DNA from: Actinopolyspora biskrensis
Lineage (GTDB): Bacteria > Actinomycetota > Actinomycetes > Mycobacteriales > Pseudonocardiaceae
Direction: 5' to 3'
Assembly: GCF_013408175.1 (NCBI RefSeq)
Contig: NZ_JACBYW010000001.1
Span: 124,001-188,000 of the forward strand
Length of the DNA stretch: 64,000 nt
Below the pieces are notes generated by a model. The model was not told where the DNA came from, did no database searches, and saw only the letters and a list, made by a program, of their open reading frames with translations. A program made the position numbers and the translations under genes. Position 1 is the stretch's first letter. The number at the start of each line of letters is the position of its first letter. Of this stretch, positions 18,462-27,589 are shown in pieces.

Positions 18462-19648
18462 TGTCCCTTCCGGAGGATTCGCCGGAGCTGTTCTCCTCGG
18501 CGAGCAGGACCAGACGTGGTCCCGGCCTGCGGCTTCGGTTGACGATGCTGGCCACCGTGCTCGTGGCGGGGGGCAGCGCGTTGTTGCTGTGGCTCGGCTG
18601 GTTGCTGGTGGGGGACGTGGTCGCGGCCGTGCCGCGTGTGCCCGAGGGCACGACCGTGCGGCTGGACGGGGCCGTGGTCTCCGCGGAGGACGTGGGGGCG
18701 GCACTGCGGAACCACGCCAGGAGCCAGGTCCTGTCGGTGGGGGCAGTGGCCTTCGTGAGCGTCGTGCTCGCCGCGGCGGTGCTGTCCTGGTCGGTCTGCG
18801 GGAGAGTGCTGCGCCCCCTCAACGAGGTGACCGGTACGGCGCGGCGGCTGACCGCCCGCTCGCTGGGCAGCCGGATCGAGCTGGACGGTCCGCGGGACGA
18901 GGTGGCCGAACTCGCCGACACCTTCGACGGAATGCTGGACAGGTTGCAGACGGCGTTCGAGTCACAGCACCGGTTCGTGGCGAACGCGAGTCACGAGCTG
19001 CGCACGCCGTTGTCGGTCATCCGCACCGAGCTGGACGTCACGCTGTCCGATCCGCGGGCGGACGCGGAGGAACTGCGCAGGATGGCCGAGGTGGTCCGCG
19101 AGGCCACGGCCAAGTCGGAGCGGCTGGTCGAGTCGTTGCTGCTGTTGGCCCGCACCGAGGGCTCCGAGCTCCCGGAGCGGGAGCGGGTCGATCTCACCGA
19201 GATCGCCGGGAACGCGTTGAAGAGCATCGACGCCGAGATCACCGCCGCGGAGCTGCGTGTCGGGGTCGGCCACGCTCCCGCGGTCGCGATGGGCGATTCC
19301 GCGCTGCTCGAACGGGTGGCGGGCAACCTGCTGGAGAACTCCGTGCGGCACAACGTCCGCGGCGGATGGATCGAGGTGGACACCGGAGTTTCCGGGAGGT
19401 GGGCCTTCCTGACGGTTTCCTCCTCCGGAAGCCACGTGGACGCGGAACGCGTGGAGAACCTGTTCGAGCCCTTCCGCAGGGCGGGAGCCGAGCGAACGAG
19501 CCGTGCGGGGGCGGGACTGGGGCTTTCCGTCGTGCGTGCCGCCGCGGCGGCGCACGGTGGACAGGTGCGGGCTGAGCCGGTCGTCGGTGGCGGGTTGAGC
19601 GTGACCGCGTGGGTGCCTGCGGCAGGGGACGTGGCCGGTGCGCTCTAG
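18461..19648 (+). CDS. Membrane sensor histidine kinase, partner of the OmpR-type regulator
   Basis: 395 residues. Two transmembrane helices (about residues 25-50, LRLTMLATVLVAGGSALLLWLGW, and 85-110, VLSVGAVAFVSVVLAAAVLSW) flank a short extracytoplasmic loop. HAMP follows (about 115-165), then a HisKA dimerisation domain with the phosphorylated His in FVANASHELRTPLSVIRTELD (about residue 177). The ATPase domain has an N box (NLLENSVRHN) and G box (AGAGLGLSVV). ATG 18461 overlaps the regulator stop. Its own TAG overlaps the convergent Uma2-like gene by two bases. Confidence 0.95.
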   Translation: MSLPEDSPELFSSASRTRRGPGLRLRLTMLATVLVAGGSALLLWLGWLLVGDVVAAVPRVPEGTTVRLDGAVVSAEDVGAALRNHARSQVLSVGAVAFVSVVLAAAVLSWSVCGRVLRPLNEVTGTARRLTARSLGSRIELDGPRDEVAELADTFDGMLDRLQTAFESQHRFVANASHELRTPLSVIRTELDVTLSDPRADAEELRRMAEVVREATAKSERLVESLLLLARTEGSELPERERVDLTEIAGNALKSIDAEITAAELRVGVGHAPAVAMGDSALLERVAGNLLENSVRHNVRGGWIEVDTGVSGRWAFLTVSSSGSHVDAERVENLFEPFRRAGAERTSRAGAGLGLSVVRAAAAAHGGQVRAEPVVGGGLSVTAWVPAAGDVAGAL

Positions 19649-20227
19649 AGGCGCAGCGCGGCGATGTCCACTACGGCGGGTTCGGGGGCCTCGGCGGCGC
19701 GCACCGCCCCGTCGCCGGCGCGGACCGAAGTGGCCGGCACGTAGTGCCCCCCGGTCCAGCCGGTAGGTGACGAGCTCGGTCGGCCCCCGGTTGTCCTGGG
19801 CCACGCTCCAGAAGGAGGGCACTCCCGCGCGGGCGTAGGCGTCCAGCTTGTCCCGCTGCTCCCGCGGGCTGTTGCCCGGGGACCAGATCTCACCCGCGAG
19901 CAGGACGTGCTCGGGAGCGAACGAGGTCCCGACGGGCGCGGTGTCCAGCACGACGAAGTCCGGGATCAGCGCGGTCCGCTGCTCGGAGCCGATCTCCACC
20001 CCGATGCCGCCCACCGCGTACAGCTCGGAACGGTTCGCCTCACGCAACGCGTTCTTGAACAGCAGGATGATTTCGTTCTCGGCCCACTGGTGCGGGCCGC
20101 TCGGCGGTGGCGTCACCAGCCAGTACCCCTCGAGCAGTTCCAGGCGCGACCCGTCGGCGCGGGCGGGCAGCGCGTGCCAGTCCTCGATCGTGAACGGGCC
20201 GATCTCGTGCTGTACAAGCGCGGTCAC
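19645..20227 (-). pseudogene. Uma2-family (DUF820) endonuclease-like gene with a frameshift
   Basis: The N-terminal frame from ATG 20227 is a normal Uma2 protein: EDWHALPARADGSRLELLEGYWLV, PPPSGPHQ, LIPDFVVLD and AGEIWSPGNSPREQRDKLDAYARAGVPSFW, with the PD-(D/E)XK-like residues Glu, Asp and Glu/Lys present. Near YRLDRG the frame is lost at a run of six G (19747-19752 on the plus strand as C6). Removing one G restores HYVPATSVRAGDGAVRAAEAP and the normal C-terminus ending at 19645. About 193 codons if corrected. The cause may be a real mutation, slippage-based phase variation or a sequencing error. Biological role of Uma2 proteins is unclear. Confidence 0.8.
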
Positions 20228-20308
20228 CGAGCATCACCTCACCTCGTTCGCGATTCATCATGCCACAACGTGGGACCGCGGGAGCACCGGCACAGTGAGC
20301 ACGGGAAG

Positions 20309-20340
20309 GGGCCGGGGCGGCCGCGCAACCGCCCCGGCCC
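20309..20340 (-). terminator. Terminator of the fadA-fadB operon
   Basis: A perfect 12-bp GC-rich stem (GGGCCGGGGCGG at 20309-20320 with its complement at 20329-20340) and 8-nt loop lie 28 bases beyond the fadB stop. Confidence 0.8.
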
Positions 20341-20368
20341 GATCGTCTAGCCGAGCGGAGAACTCCGG

Positions 20369-22477
20369 TCAGGAGTTCGGCACGCTCGCGACTCCCGGCT
20401 CGAGGAACCGCTCGCCGTTGACCGACTCGGAGTAGCCCGCGCGGTCCAGGTAGGGGGTGATCCCGCCCAACCAGAAGGGCCAGCCCGCTCCGAGGAGCAT
20501 GCACAGGTCGAGGTCGGGGGCCTCGACCACCACGTCCTCGTCCAGCATGATCCGAGCTTCCTCGGCCAGCGCACGCAGCGCCCTGTCGCGGACCTGCTCC
20601 TCGGACAGCGGTGCGTCGCCCTGCTTCCAGAGCTCGGCGACCTCGGGGTCGACGATTTGGTTCCCCGCCTCGGCGGTGGTCCACACGGACGTCTTGCCCG
20701 CCTCGACGAACCGCTGAAGGTTGTCGCTGAGCCCGAAGCGATCCGGGTAGGCGGCGTGCATGGTCTCGTTGACGTGCTGGGCGATGGCGGGACCGACCAG
20801 TTGCAACAACACCATCGGGCTCATCGGCAGGCCGAGCGGCTCCAGTGCCCGGTCGGCGACCTCGAACGGAGTGCCCTCGTCGACCGAGGCGATGACCTCG
20901 CCGAGGAAACGGGTCAGCAGCCGGTTGACCACGAAAGCGGGCGCGTCCGCGACCAGCACGCAGGACTTCTTGAGCTTCTTGCCGACCGCGAAGGCGGTGG
21001 CCAGCGTCGCGTCGTCCGTCCGCTCACCACGCACGATCTCCAGCAGCGGCAGCACCGCCACGGGGTTGAAGAAGTGGAACCCGACGACACGCTCCGGGTG
21101 GTCCAGCTCCGCGCCCATCTCGCTGATCGACAGCGAGGAGGTGTTGGTGGCCAGCACGGCCTCGGAGGAGATGTGCTGCTCGAGCTCGCCGAAGACCTGC
21201 CGCTTGACCGACATCTCCTCGAACACGGCCTCGATGATGAAGTCGGCGTCGGCGAAGGCCCGCTTGTCGAGCGAACCGGTGACCAGGTCCTTGATCCGGT
21301 TCACTCCGTCGGCCGAGAGGCGGCCCTTCTCCGCGAGCTTGTCGATCTCGCCGTGCACGTAGGCGACGCCCTTGTCGATGCGCTCCTGGTCGACATCGGT
21401 CAGCACGACCGGCACTTCCAGGCGCCGCGCGAACAGCAGGGCGAGCTGGCCCGCCATGAGGCCCGCGCCGACCACACCGACCTTGTTGACGTCCCTGGCC
21501 AGGGACTTGTCCGGAGCACCAGCCGGTTTCTTCGCCCTTTTCTGGGTCAGGTCGAAGGCGTACAGCCCGGCACGCAGCTCGTCGGACATCAGGGCGTCGG
21601 CCAGCGCCTCGGTCTCGGCGGCGTAGCCCTCGTCCAGGTCACCGTTCCTGGCGAGGTCGATCAGCTCGACCGCCTTGTCCACGGCGGGGGAGGCGCCGTG
21701 CGTCTTGGAGGCGACGAGCTCCCTCGCGCGGTTGATCGCCTCGTCCCAGGCCTGCCCCCTGTCGATCTCGGGGCGCCGCACGGTCTGCTCCCCGTTGACC
21801 ACGCGGGCGGCCCAGCGCGCCGATTCCTCGAGGAAGTCCGGGGACTCCAGCTCGACGTCGAAGATGCCCATGCCGGTGGCCTTGCCGGGCTTGAGCATCT
21901 TGTTCTGGTTGAGCGAGTTCTCGAGGATGACGCTCACGGCCTGGTCCGCGCCGATCAGGTTCGGCAGCAGTTGCGTGCCGCCCCAACCGGGGAACAACCC
22001 GAGGAAGCACTCCGGGAACGCGATGGCGCTCACGTTGTCGGCCACCGTGCGGTAGTGGCAGGAGAGGGCGAGTTCCAGCCCACCACCCAACGCGGCACCG
22101 TTGACGAAGGCGAAGGTGGGGATCCGCGATTCCGTGAGCCTGCGGAACACGTCGTGGCCGGTCTTGGCGATCCGGTGCGCGTGCGCGCGCTCCGTGAGCT
22201 GGCCGATCCCGCTCAGGTCGGCCCCGACGGCGAACACGAAGGGCTTGCCGGTGACCGCGATCGCGGCGGGCTCCGCGGCGAAGGCCTCGTCCAGCGCCTT
22301 GTCCAGCGCGGAAAGCCCGGCGGGACCGAACGTGGAGGGTTTGGTGTGATCGTGGCCGTTGTCGATGGTGACCAGCGCGAGTTTGCCGCTCAGCCCGGGG
22401 ACGTCGACCAGCCGGGTGCGGGCCTCGGTGACGACTTCGTCGGGGAACAGCGCTGCGAAATCGGTTTCGGTGCTCAC
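20369..22477 (-). CDS. fadB: Fatty-acid oxidation complex alpha subunit (enoyl-CoA hydratase / 3-hydroxyacyl-CoA dehydrogenase)
   Basis: Bifunctional beta-oxidation enzyme of 702 residues. The N-terminal crotonase domain has the oxyanion-hole/active-site segments AVTGKPFVFAVGADL and NGAALGGGLELALSCHY, and PGWGGTQLLP (about residues 65-185). The C-terminal NAD-binding dehydrogenase has VGVVGAGLMAGQLALLFA near 325, then NTSSLSI and VVGFHFFNPVAVLPLLEI. Start GTG 22477 overlaps the thiolase stop (GTGA), so fadA and fadB form a coupled operon. Longer in-frame extensions lie within fadA and are not real. Confidence 0.95.
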   Translation of the reverse strand: MSTETDFAALFPDEVVTEARTRLVDVPGLSGKLALVTIDNGHDHTKPSTFGPAGLSALDKALDEAFAAEPAAIAVTGKPFVFAVGADLSGIGQLTERAHAHRIAKTGHDVFRRLTESRIPTFAFVNGAALGGGLELALSCHYRTVADNVSAIAFPECFLGLFPGWGGTQLLPNLIGADQAVSVILENSLNQNKMLKPGKATGMGIFDVELESPDFLEESARWAARVVNGEQTVRRPEIDRGQAWDEAINRARELVASKTHGASPAVDKAVELIDLARNGDLDEGYAAETEALADALMSDELRAGLYAFDLTQKRAKKPAGAPDKSLARDVNKVGVVGAGLMAGQLALLFARRLEVPVVLTDVDQERIDKGVAYVHGEIDKLAEKGRLSADGVNRIKDLVTGSLDKRAFADADFIIEAVFEEMSVKRQVFGELEQHISSEAVLATNTSSLSISEMGAELDHPERVVGFHFFNPVAVLPLLEIVRGERTDDATLATAFAVGKKLKKSCVLVADAPAFVVNRLLTRFLGEVIASVDEGTPFEVADRALEPLGLPMSPMVLLQLVGPAIAQHVNETMHAAYPDRFGLSDNLQRFVEAGKTSVWTTAEAGNQIVDPEVAELWKQGDAPLSEEQVRDRALRALAEEARIMLDEDVVVEAPDLDLCMLLGAGWPFWLGGITPYLDRAGYSESVNGERFLEPGVASVPNS

Positions 22478-23745
22478 TTGGCGCCCCCAGCGGTCTCGTC
22501 GTGGTGCGGGTTTTCCCAGATGACGGTGCCGCCCATGCCGAAGCCGACGCACATCGTCGTGATGCCGTAGCGGACCTCGGGATGTTCGGCGAAGTGCCTG
22601 GAGAGCTGGGTCATCAGGCGGACTCCGGAGGAGGCCAGCGGGTGCCCGCAGGCGATGGCGCCACCCCACGGGTTGACCCGTTCGTCGTCCTCGGCGATGC
22701 CGAAGTGGTCCAGGAAGGCGAGAACCTGCACGGCGAACGCCTCGTTGATCTCGAACAGGCCGATGTCGTCGATGGTGAGACCGGCGCGTTTGAGGGCCTT
22801 CTCGGTGGCCGGCACCGGGCCCACGCCCATGACCTCCGGCTCCACGCCCGCGAAGGAGTAGCCGACCATGCGCATGCCGACCGGGAGCCCGAGCTCGCGC
22901 GCGGTGTGCTCGTCGGCGACCACACAACCGGTGGCGCCGTCGTTGAGCCCGGCCGAGTTACCCGGGGTCACCCTGCCGTGGGGGCGGAACGGAGTCTTCA
23001 GACCTTCCAGGGACTCCGCGGTGGTCCCGGGGCGCGGCGGTTCGTCGGCCGTGGCCAGTCCCCAGCCGTGCTCGCCGGAGCGGGTGGCGACCGGGGCCAG
23101 GTCCGCGGCGATCTTTCCGGCCTCGGCCGCCGCCTCGTAACGCTGTTGGCTGAGGGCGGCGTAGGCGTCGGTGCGCTGCTTGGTCAGCTTCGGGAACCTG
23201 TCGTGCAGGTTCTCCGCTGTGGACCCCATCACCAGTGCGGAGGAGTCGACCAGGTTGTCGGAGACGAACCGGGGGTTCGGGTCGACGCCCTCGCCCATCG
23301 GGTGATTGCCCATGTGCTCGACACCGCCCGCGAAGGCGATGTCGTACCCGCCGATCCCGATGCCGCCCGCCGTGGTGGTCACGGCTGTCATGGCTCCGGC
23401 GCACATCCGGTCGATGGCGAAGCCGGGGACGGACTTGGGCAGGCCTGCGAGCAGCGCCGCGTTCCTGCCGATCGTCAGTCCCTGGTCACCGATCTGCGTG
23501 GTGGCCGCGACCGCGACTTCGTCGATCCGTTCGGGGGGAAGTTCGGGGTGCCTGCGCAACAGTTCGCGGATGACCTTGACGATCATGTCGTCCGCGCGGG
23601 TCTCGGCGTACATGCCCTTCGGACCGGCCTTGCCGAACGGCGTGCGGACGCCGTCGACGAAGACCACGTTCCTGGGGGCACGCGGTGCTCCCGCTGATGC
23701 GGGGCCGCTGCTCGTGTCGGCTGATGCCGACGCAGGTGCTGCCAC
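22474..23745 (-). CDS. fadA: Acetyl-CoA C-acyltransferase (beta-ketothiolase), FadA type
   Basis: Cleaves 3-ketoacyl-CoA with CoA to acetyl-CoA and a shortened acyl-CoA. 423 residues with a ~25-residue Ala/Ser-rich leader. The nucleophilic Cys is in IDRMCAGAMTAV (about residue 114). The catalytic His is in NEAFAVQVL (asparagine segment) and NPWGGAIACGHPLASSG, and the second Cys in TTMCVGFGMGG near the C-terminus. First gene of the fadA-fadB operon. Two TTACCG-type palindromes lie 70-120 bases upstream. ATG 23745 is preceded by CGAGAAGGAGCACGCC. Confidence 0.95.
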   Translation of the reverse strand: MAAPASASADTSSGPASAGAPRAPRNVVFVDGVRTPFGKAGPKGMYAETRADDMIVKVIRELLRRHPELPPERIDEVAVAATTQIGDQGLTIGRNAALLAGLPKSVPGFAIDRMCAGAMTAVTTTAGGIGIGGYDIAFAGGVEHMGNHPMGEGVDPNPRFVSDNLVDSSALVMGSTAENLHDRFPKLTKQRTDAYAALSQQRYEAAAEAGKIAADLAPVATRSGEHGWGLATADEPPRPGTTAESLEGLKTPFRPHGRVTPGNSAGLNDGATGCVVADEHTARELGLPVGMRMVGYSFAGVEPEVMGVGPVPATEKALKRAGLTIDDIGLFEINEAFAVQVLAFLDHFGIAEDDERVNPWGGAIACGHPLASSGVRLMTQLSRHFAEHPEVRYGITTMCVGFGMGGTVIWENPHHDETAGGAK

Positions 23746-23817
23746 GGCGTGCTCCTTCTCGATATGGGTACGCGCCAGGCCGGGCGGAGAGGGCAGCCCG
23801 ACGGAGGGCTACGCCGC

Positions 23818-23829
23818 TACCGGCCGGTA
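23818..23829. promoter_or_regulatory. Palindromic operator copy 2 upstream of fadA
   Basis: TACCGGCCGGTA, a perfect 12-bp palindrome, shares its CCG-N2-CGG core with the stronger site 31 bases further upstream (centre to centre about 32 bp, three helical turns). It is consistent with a second regulator dimer at the fadA promoter. Confidence 0.5.
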
Positions 23830-23848
23830 ACGTGCACTCTAGCGCTCA

Positions 23849-23862
23849 TTACCGATCGGTAA
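23849..23862. promoter_or_regulatory. Palindromic operator TTACCGATCGGTAA upstream of fadA
   Basis: A perfect 14-bp palindrome typical of TetR-family operators in actinobacterial fatty-acid genes. On the minus strand a -10-like TAGAGT follows within 10 bases, so a bound repressor would block the fadA promoter. A near-identical site lies before the 3-hydroxybutyryl-CoA dehydrogenase gene at 55864-55877. The regulator gene is not in this window. Confidence 0.7.
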
Positions 23863-23963
23863 CCAGCGGGATCGTTGTCTGCTGAACCACACCACGAATT
23901 CAACGGTCACACGCGTCCGGTCCCTCGGCGGACGAACACGGGCCCGGTGCGGCTTTTCCGGGG

Positions 23964-25208
23964 TCACTCGCCGCTCGCGCGCAACGCGGCCGCGATCTCC
24001 GCGGCGGTCAGCTCGATCTGCCACTGTCGCGCGCCGCGCTCGCGCAGCACCTCGGCCACCTGCTCCGGTCCCCTCTCGTCGGGAGGCTGCCAGCACAACC
24101 TGCGCACGATGTCGGGAAGCAACAGGTTCTCCACCGGCAGCGTGTTCGCTTCGGCGATCCCGCTCAGCACGTTGCGGACGGCGTTCAGCCGGGCTGCCGC
24201 CGTCGGGTCCCGGTCGTGCCACCGGCTGGTCGGGGGCGGGCCCTCGTTGGCCGGACTGGTTTCGGGAAGTTGGTCCTCGGGCAGCTCCCGTGCTGTCTTC
24301 AGCGCGTCGAACCACTGCGGCGCGCGCCTGCGCTGCTGTTTTCCGCTGAAGATCGGCAGCGCGACCAGCTCCTCGCGAGTGCTCGGGTTCTGTTGAGCCG
24401 CTCGCACGATCGCGCTGTCCGGAAGCACGCGTCCGGGCGCGATGTCCTTGCGCCGGGCGAGCTCGTCACGGGTTCGCCACAGCGCCCGCACGATCGCCAG
24501 CTGTCTGGGGCCGCGGAGGCGGTGTATCCCGGAGGTGCGTCGCCACGGTTCCGCGCGGGGCCCCGGTGGGGGAGCCGTGCGCACGGCCTCGAACTCCTGG
24601 AACGCCCAGTCGAGCTTGCCCTGCCGCTCCAGGTCCTCGTACAGGGCGGCGCGAAGTTCGACGAGCAGTTCCACGTCGAGCGCGGCGTAGACCAGCCACT
24701 CGCGGGGCAGCGGTCTGCGGGACCAGTCCGCCGCGCCGTGGCCCTTCTCCAGCCGGTAGGAGAGCAGCTTCTCGGCCAGCGCCCCGAGGGAGACGCGCTC
24801 GTAACCGGCCAGGCGTCCCGCCAGTTCCGTGTCGAAGAGCAGCTTCGGCCGCATCCCGAGCTCGGAAAGGCACGGAAGGTCCTGCGAAGCGGCGTGCAGT
24901 ATCCATTCGACGTCGCTCAGCGCAGTGATGAGCGGTCCCAGCTCTCCCGCCAGCGCGATCGGGTCGATCAACACCGTTCCGGTGCCCTCGCGGCGTAACT
25001 GCAGCAGGTACGCCCGCTGCGAGTACCGGTAGCCCGAGGCGCGTTCGGTGTCGATCGCGACCGGCCCGCTGCCCGCGGCCAGTGCCGCGGCGGCGAGACG
25101 AAGGGACCGGGTCTGCTCGACCACCGGTGGAACACCACCGGAGGGACGTGTCAGCAGTACCGGTTCGGAACGGTCCGGGTCGACGAAATCGGAGTGAACA
25201 GTATCCAC
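23964..25208 (-). CDS. Ribonuclease D-like 3'-5' exonuclease with HRDC domain
   Basis: 414 residues from GTG 25208. The DEDDy exonuclease triad is intact: AIDTERASGYRYS (DxE), HAASQDLPCL (Asp) and YAALDVELLVEL (Y-x3-D). This is followed by an HRDC domain near residues 225-300 (ALWRTRDELARRKDIAPGRVLPDSAIV) and a C-terminal helical part. Such enzymes trim tRNA and other small RNA 3' ends. The frame stays open upstream to ATG 25283, so the start is uncertain by 25 codons. Neighbours DUF3000 and hemE match the mycobacterial order (Rv2678c-Rv2681). Confidence 0.9.
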   Translation of the reverse strand: MDTVHSDFVDPDRSEPVLLTRPSGGVPPVVEQTRSLRLAAAALAAGSGPVAIDTERASGYRYSQRAYLLQLRREGTGTVLIDPIALAGELGPLITALSDVEWILHAASQDLPCLSELGMRPKLLFDTELAGRLAGYERVSLGALAEKLLSYRLEKGHGAADWSRRPLPREWLVYAALDVELLVELRAALYEDLERQGKLDWAFQEFEAVRTAPPPGPRAEPWRRTSGIHRLRGPRQLAIVRALWRTRDELARRKDIAPGRVLPDSAIVRAAQQNPSTREELVALPIFSGKQQRRRAPQWFDALKTARELPEDQLPETSPANEGPPPTSRWHDRDPTAAARLNAVRNVLSGIAEANTLPVENLLLPDIVRRLCWQPPDERGPEQVAEVLRERGARQWQIELTAAEIAAALRASGE

Positions 25209-25297
25209 GGCTCCCAGACGATACGTCCTTCCTCCGACCGAGTGAGCCAAATGGTCCGATTTCGTCGACACCGGGCCGCCCAACAGCGTTTATCCGA

Positions 25298-26014
25298 TCA
25301 TCGAATCACCCCGGCACGCATCGCCAAAGCGACCATCTGCGCACGATCACCGGTGCCCAGCTTGCGCCCGATCCGCGACAGGTGACTCTTCACCGTGAGC
25401 GCGGACAAATTGAGCGTCTCGCCGATCTCTTTGTTCGATCGGCCATCGGCCACCAGCTGCAGCACTTCGATCTCGCGAGCGGACAGCTCACGCGGTGTGT
25501 TGTCGGTTCCCGGGACTCGGGTACCGGCAGCGAGCACCGGGGCCACGTTCGGGTCGGCTTACACCCCGCCGTCGAGTACGCGGCGCACCCCGTCCGTGAC
25601 GACCGTGGGTGAGGCCGATTTCAGCAGGTAAGCCTGAGCTCCTGCCTGAAAAGCGGCACGCACCGCGTACGGGTCGTCGGAAGACGCGAGCACCACGATT
25701 CGCGGCCAGCCCTGGGTACGTAATTCGGTAACCAGGTCAACACCTGTCCCGTCCGGCAGTCCCAGATCGAGCACTGCTAGATCGCACGGACCGGTTGCCA
25801 AGGCACGCGCCTTGGCCTCGGCCATCGATGCGGCTTCGTGCACCGTGCCGGCGCCCATCTGCAGCAGCCGGGAGGATATGGCCTCCCGGAGCAGCGGATG
25901 ATCGTCCACCACGAGCACCGTGAACAGCTCTTCCCGCGGATGCGGAACCATGTTCGCCGGCAGTGTGCCGGCTGGCGTGGTACGAGCGGCCTGACCTAAG
26001 CCGACGGCAGCCAC
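25298..26014 (-). pseudogene. LuxR/NarL-family response regulator split by an in-frame stop codon
   Basis: From GTG 26014 (GGGAGG 7 bases upstream) the frame reads a complete receiver domain: VLVVDDHPLLREAI, phospho-acceptor Asp in LAVLDLGLPDGTG, and LLKSASP with the conserved Lys. After RRVLDGGV comes TAA (25559-25561). The same frame then continues without any shift as ADPNVAPVL, a linker, and a full LuxR helix-turn-helix (LSAREIEVLQLVADGRSNKEIGETLNLSALTVKSHLSRIGRKL). The stop most likely replaces a Tyr codon. Either the gene is broken, or receiver and DNA-binding halves are made separately, the second from GTG 25546, 15 bases after the stop. Confidence 0.85.
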
Positions 26015-26564
26015 GTCACTACCTCCCTGGAGTCGGTCGTGCCCCCCGACCGGCACCGGGACTCTCGGCCAATCAGCCGCGCCACTGATCGACCGAAAGT
26101 GGTGTCGTTCAAGTTGTAGCGTAACCGTCCGAGCGGATTATTGGGACGATCAAATGGGTATGTATCCCGATCGAGTTGTCCTCAAAGTGACTCTTCTTCC
26201 CTCTTTCGGGTGGTACTCGAAAACGGTGTTAACACCAGTGCGTGTTCATTCGATATAGGACTTTCCTGGTGGTGGAAGTTCGCGCTCAGTGGCGGGGTAC
26301 GAGCAGCGCATCCCTCGAAGGCGCGCGAGGCGGTGCCGACGACGGGCGCCCGGATCGAGCGAGTGTTTCGACGATTGTTGCCGGTTTTCCCATTCACGGG
26401 AGTATCTCCCGGCATGCGGGAACCGGGAAGGAGGTGTGTCGCTCGTCTCGTCGAGGTTTTCGAAGCGCGCGAGACGGCTCGCCTGCGGGCGGCGCGCTCG
26501 GTGCGGGGCCGGAGACGGTTCCACGAGCGGATCCGACGGCCCGGAAACCGGCGCGGGGACTCCG
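26015..26564. other. Intergenic region upstream of the response regulator
   Basis: About 550 bases without a credible gene. It holds the response-regulator promoter on the minus strand. The part at 26130-26290 is AT-richer than its surroundings, and GTTAACAC occurs near 26228. No -10/-35 pair or known operator could be assigned. Confidence 0.45.
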
Positions 26565-26599
26565 GCGTCCCGGGAGCGGCCCGGTCGCTCCCGGGACGC
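26565..26599 (-). terminator. Terminator of the DUF3000 gene
   Basis: A perfect 14-bp stem (GCGTCCCGGGAGCG at 26565-26578 with its complement at 26586-26599) and 7-nt loop start 22 bases beyond the DUF3000 stop. It is one of the strongest hairpins in the window. Confidence 0.8.
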
Positions 26600-26620
26600 T
26601 CCCGAGGACGAAGAGATGCT

Positions 26621-27199
26621 TCAGGAGTTCCTGCGTCGCTCAGCGGAACGGGTGCCCAGCACGCTCACCCCCACGGGGGGCAGGCCCGCGGCGGAGGAGA
26701 GCAGCTCGTGGAAAGCACGTCCGTGCGCGGACAGCTCCTCGTCCAACGGGGTCCAGGAGCCGCGCAGTTCCAGTTCGTGCTCCTGCTCGGGGAGGGCGAG
26801 CTCGCCGAATTTCGTCGAGGAGGAGACCGTGACCGTCCCGCCGAGCGCGGTGTGCGACGTGCGGCACGAACGCAGCGCTCCGGTCAGCCAGGACCAGCCG
26901 AGTTCGGTGATTCCCTGATCGTGGGCCAAATCCTGATTCACTTCGGCACGCAGGTAGACCACCATGCGCAGCACGCCCCCCCAGGAGGGGTGCCCGTCCG
27001 GATCGTGCAGCAACACCAACCGGGCGGTGACCTCGGTCCCGCTCGGGCCGCACGTCTCCGCGCCCAGCGCGTAGGTCCACGGAGCCAGGCGTTTCGGTGG
27101 GCGGATCTCGTCGAGTTCAATCTCCCTACGTGGTGCGAGGGACTTCAACGCGGCAACCGCGTCCCGAAAAACAAGGGGAATCGCCGACATCTCGGTCAC
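26621..27199 (-). CDS. DUF3000 family protein
   Basis: 192 residues. The body (VFRDAVAALKSLAPRREIELDEIRPPKRLAPWTYALGAE, then LVLLHDPDGHPSWGGVLRMVVYLRAEVNQDLA, then LPEVGWSWLT-like ITELGWSWLTGAL) is characteristic of the actinobacterial DUF3000 family found between RNase D and hemE. The C-terminus ends in a basic tail. I use GTG 27199; an ATG at 27190 is 3 codons later and equally plausible, as neither has a strong ribosome-binding site. Divergent from hemE. Function unknown. Confidence 0.87.
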   Translation of the reverse strand: MTEMSAIPLVFRDAVAALKSLAPRREIELDEIRPPKRLAPWTYALGAETCGPSGTEVTARLVLLHDPDGHPSWGGVLRMVVYLRAEVNQDLAHDQGITELGWSWLTGALRSCRTSHTALGGTVTVSSSTKFGELALPEQEHELELRGSWTPLDEELSAHGRAFHELLSSAAGLPPVGVSVLGTRSAERRRNS

Positions 27200-27589
27200 G
27201 GCAGGTAACTGTAAGCCCGTTGCGTTCCCGAGTGGTGACGCCACGCCGTGGATCATCGACAACTTCCTCCGAAGGAAGTCGGATCCTTGGCTGTACCGGG
27301 GGAATCGCGGGGTCGCGCGGAACGGGAACCGGGCCTCGGGTGACGCGGGACCGGACGATGCCCGGCGCGCACGGCGTGCGAGCATGACCTCGGGTCCGTC
27401 GAGACGGACCCGATCACCCGCAGGGGCGTACAGTGGCTCGTTCCTGCCGTGCTCCCGCCTGCCTCGCGTGACGGGAAACGCGGTGCGCTGCCACGATGCT
27501 CCCCGGACTGCCCTGCGGCGCTTCGCCGTGACCGTTGCGGACCGTGGTAGCTCCACGGCCCTTCCGCCCTTACGACCAGCGGAGTTTTC
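27200..27589. other. Divergent regulatory region between DUF3000 and hemE
   Basis: 390 bases, no credible gene. It must drive DUF3000 (-) and the haem operon (+). GGAG lies 6 bases before the hemE ATG. I see no clear promoter boxes, palindrome or riboswitch. Confidence 0.45.

Noticed and set aside
18962-19644. The continuation of the Uma2-like frame through the histidine kinase gene
   Set aside because: It is an antisense artefact that appears after the frameshift at the G6 run; the restored frame ends at 19645.
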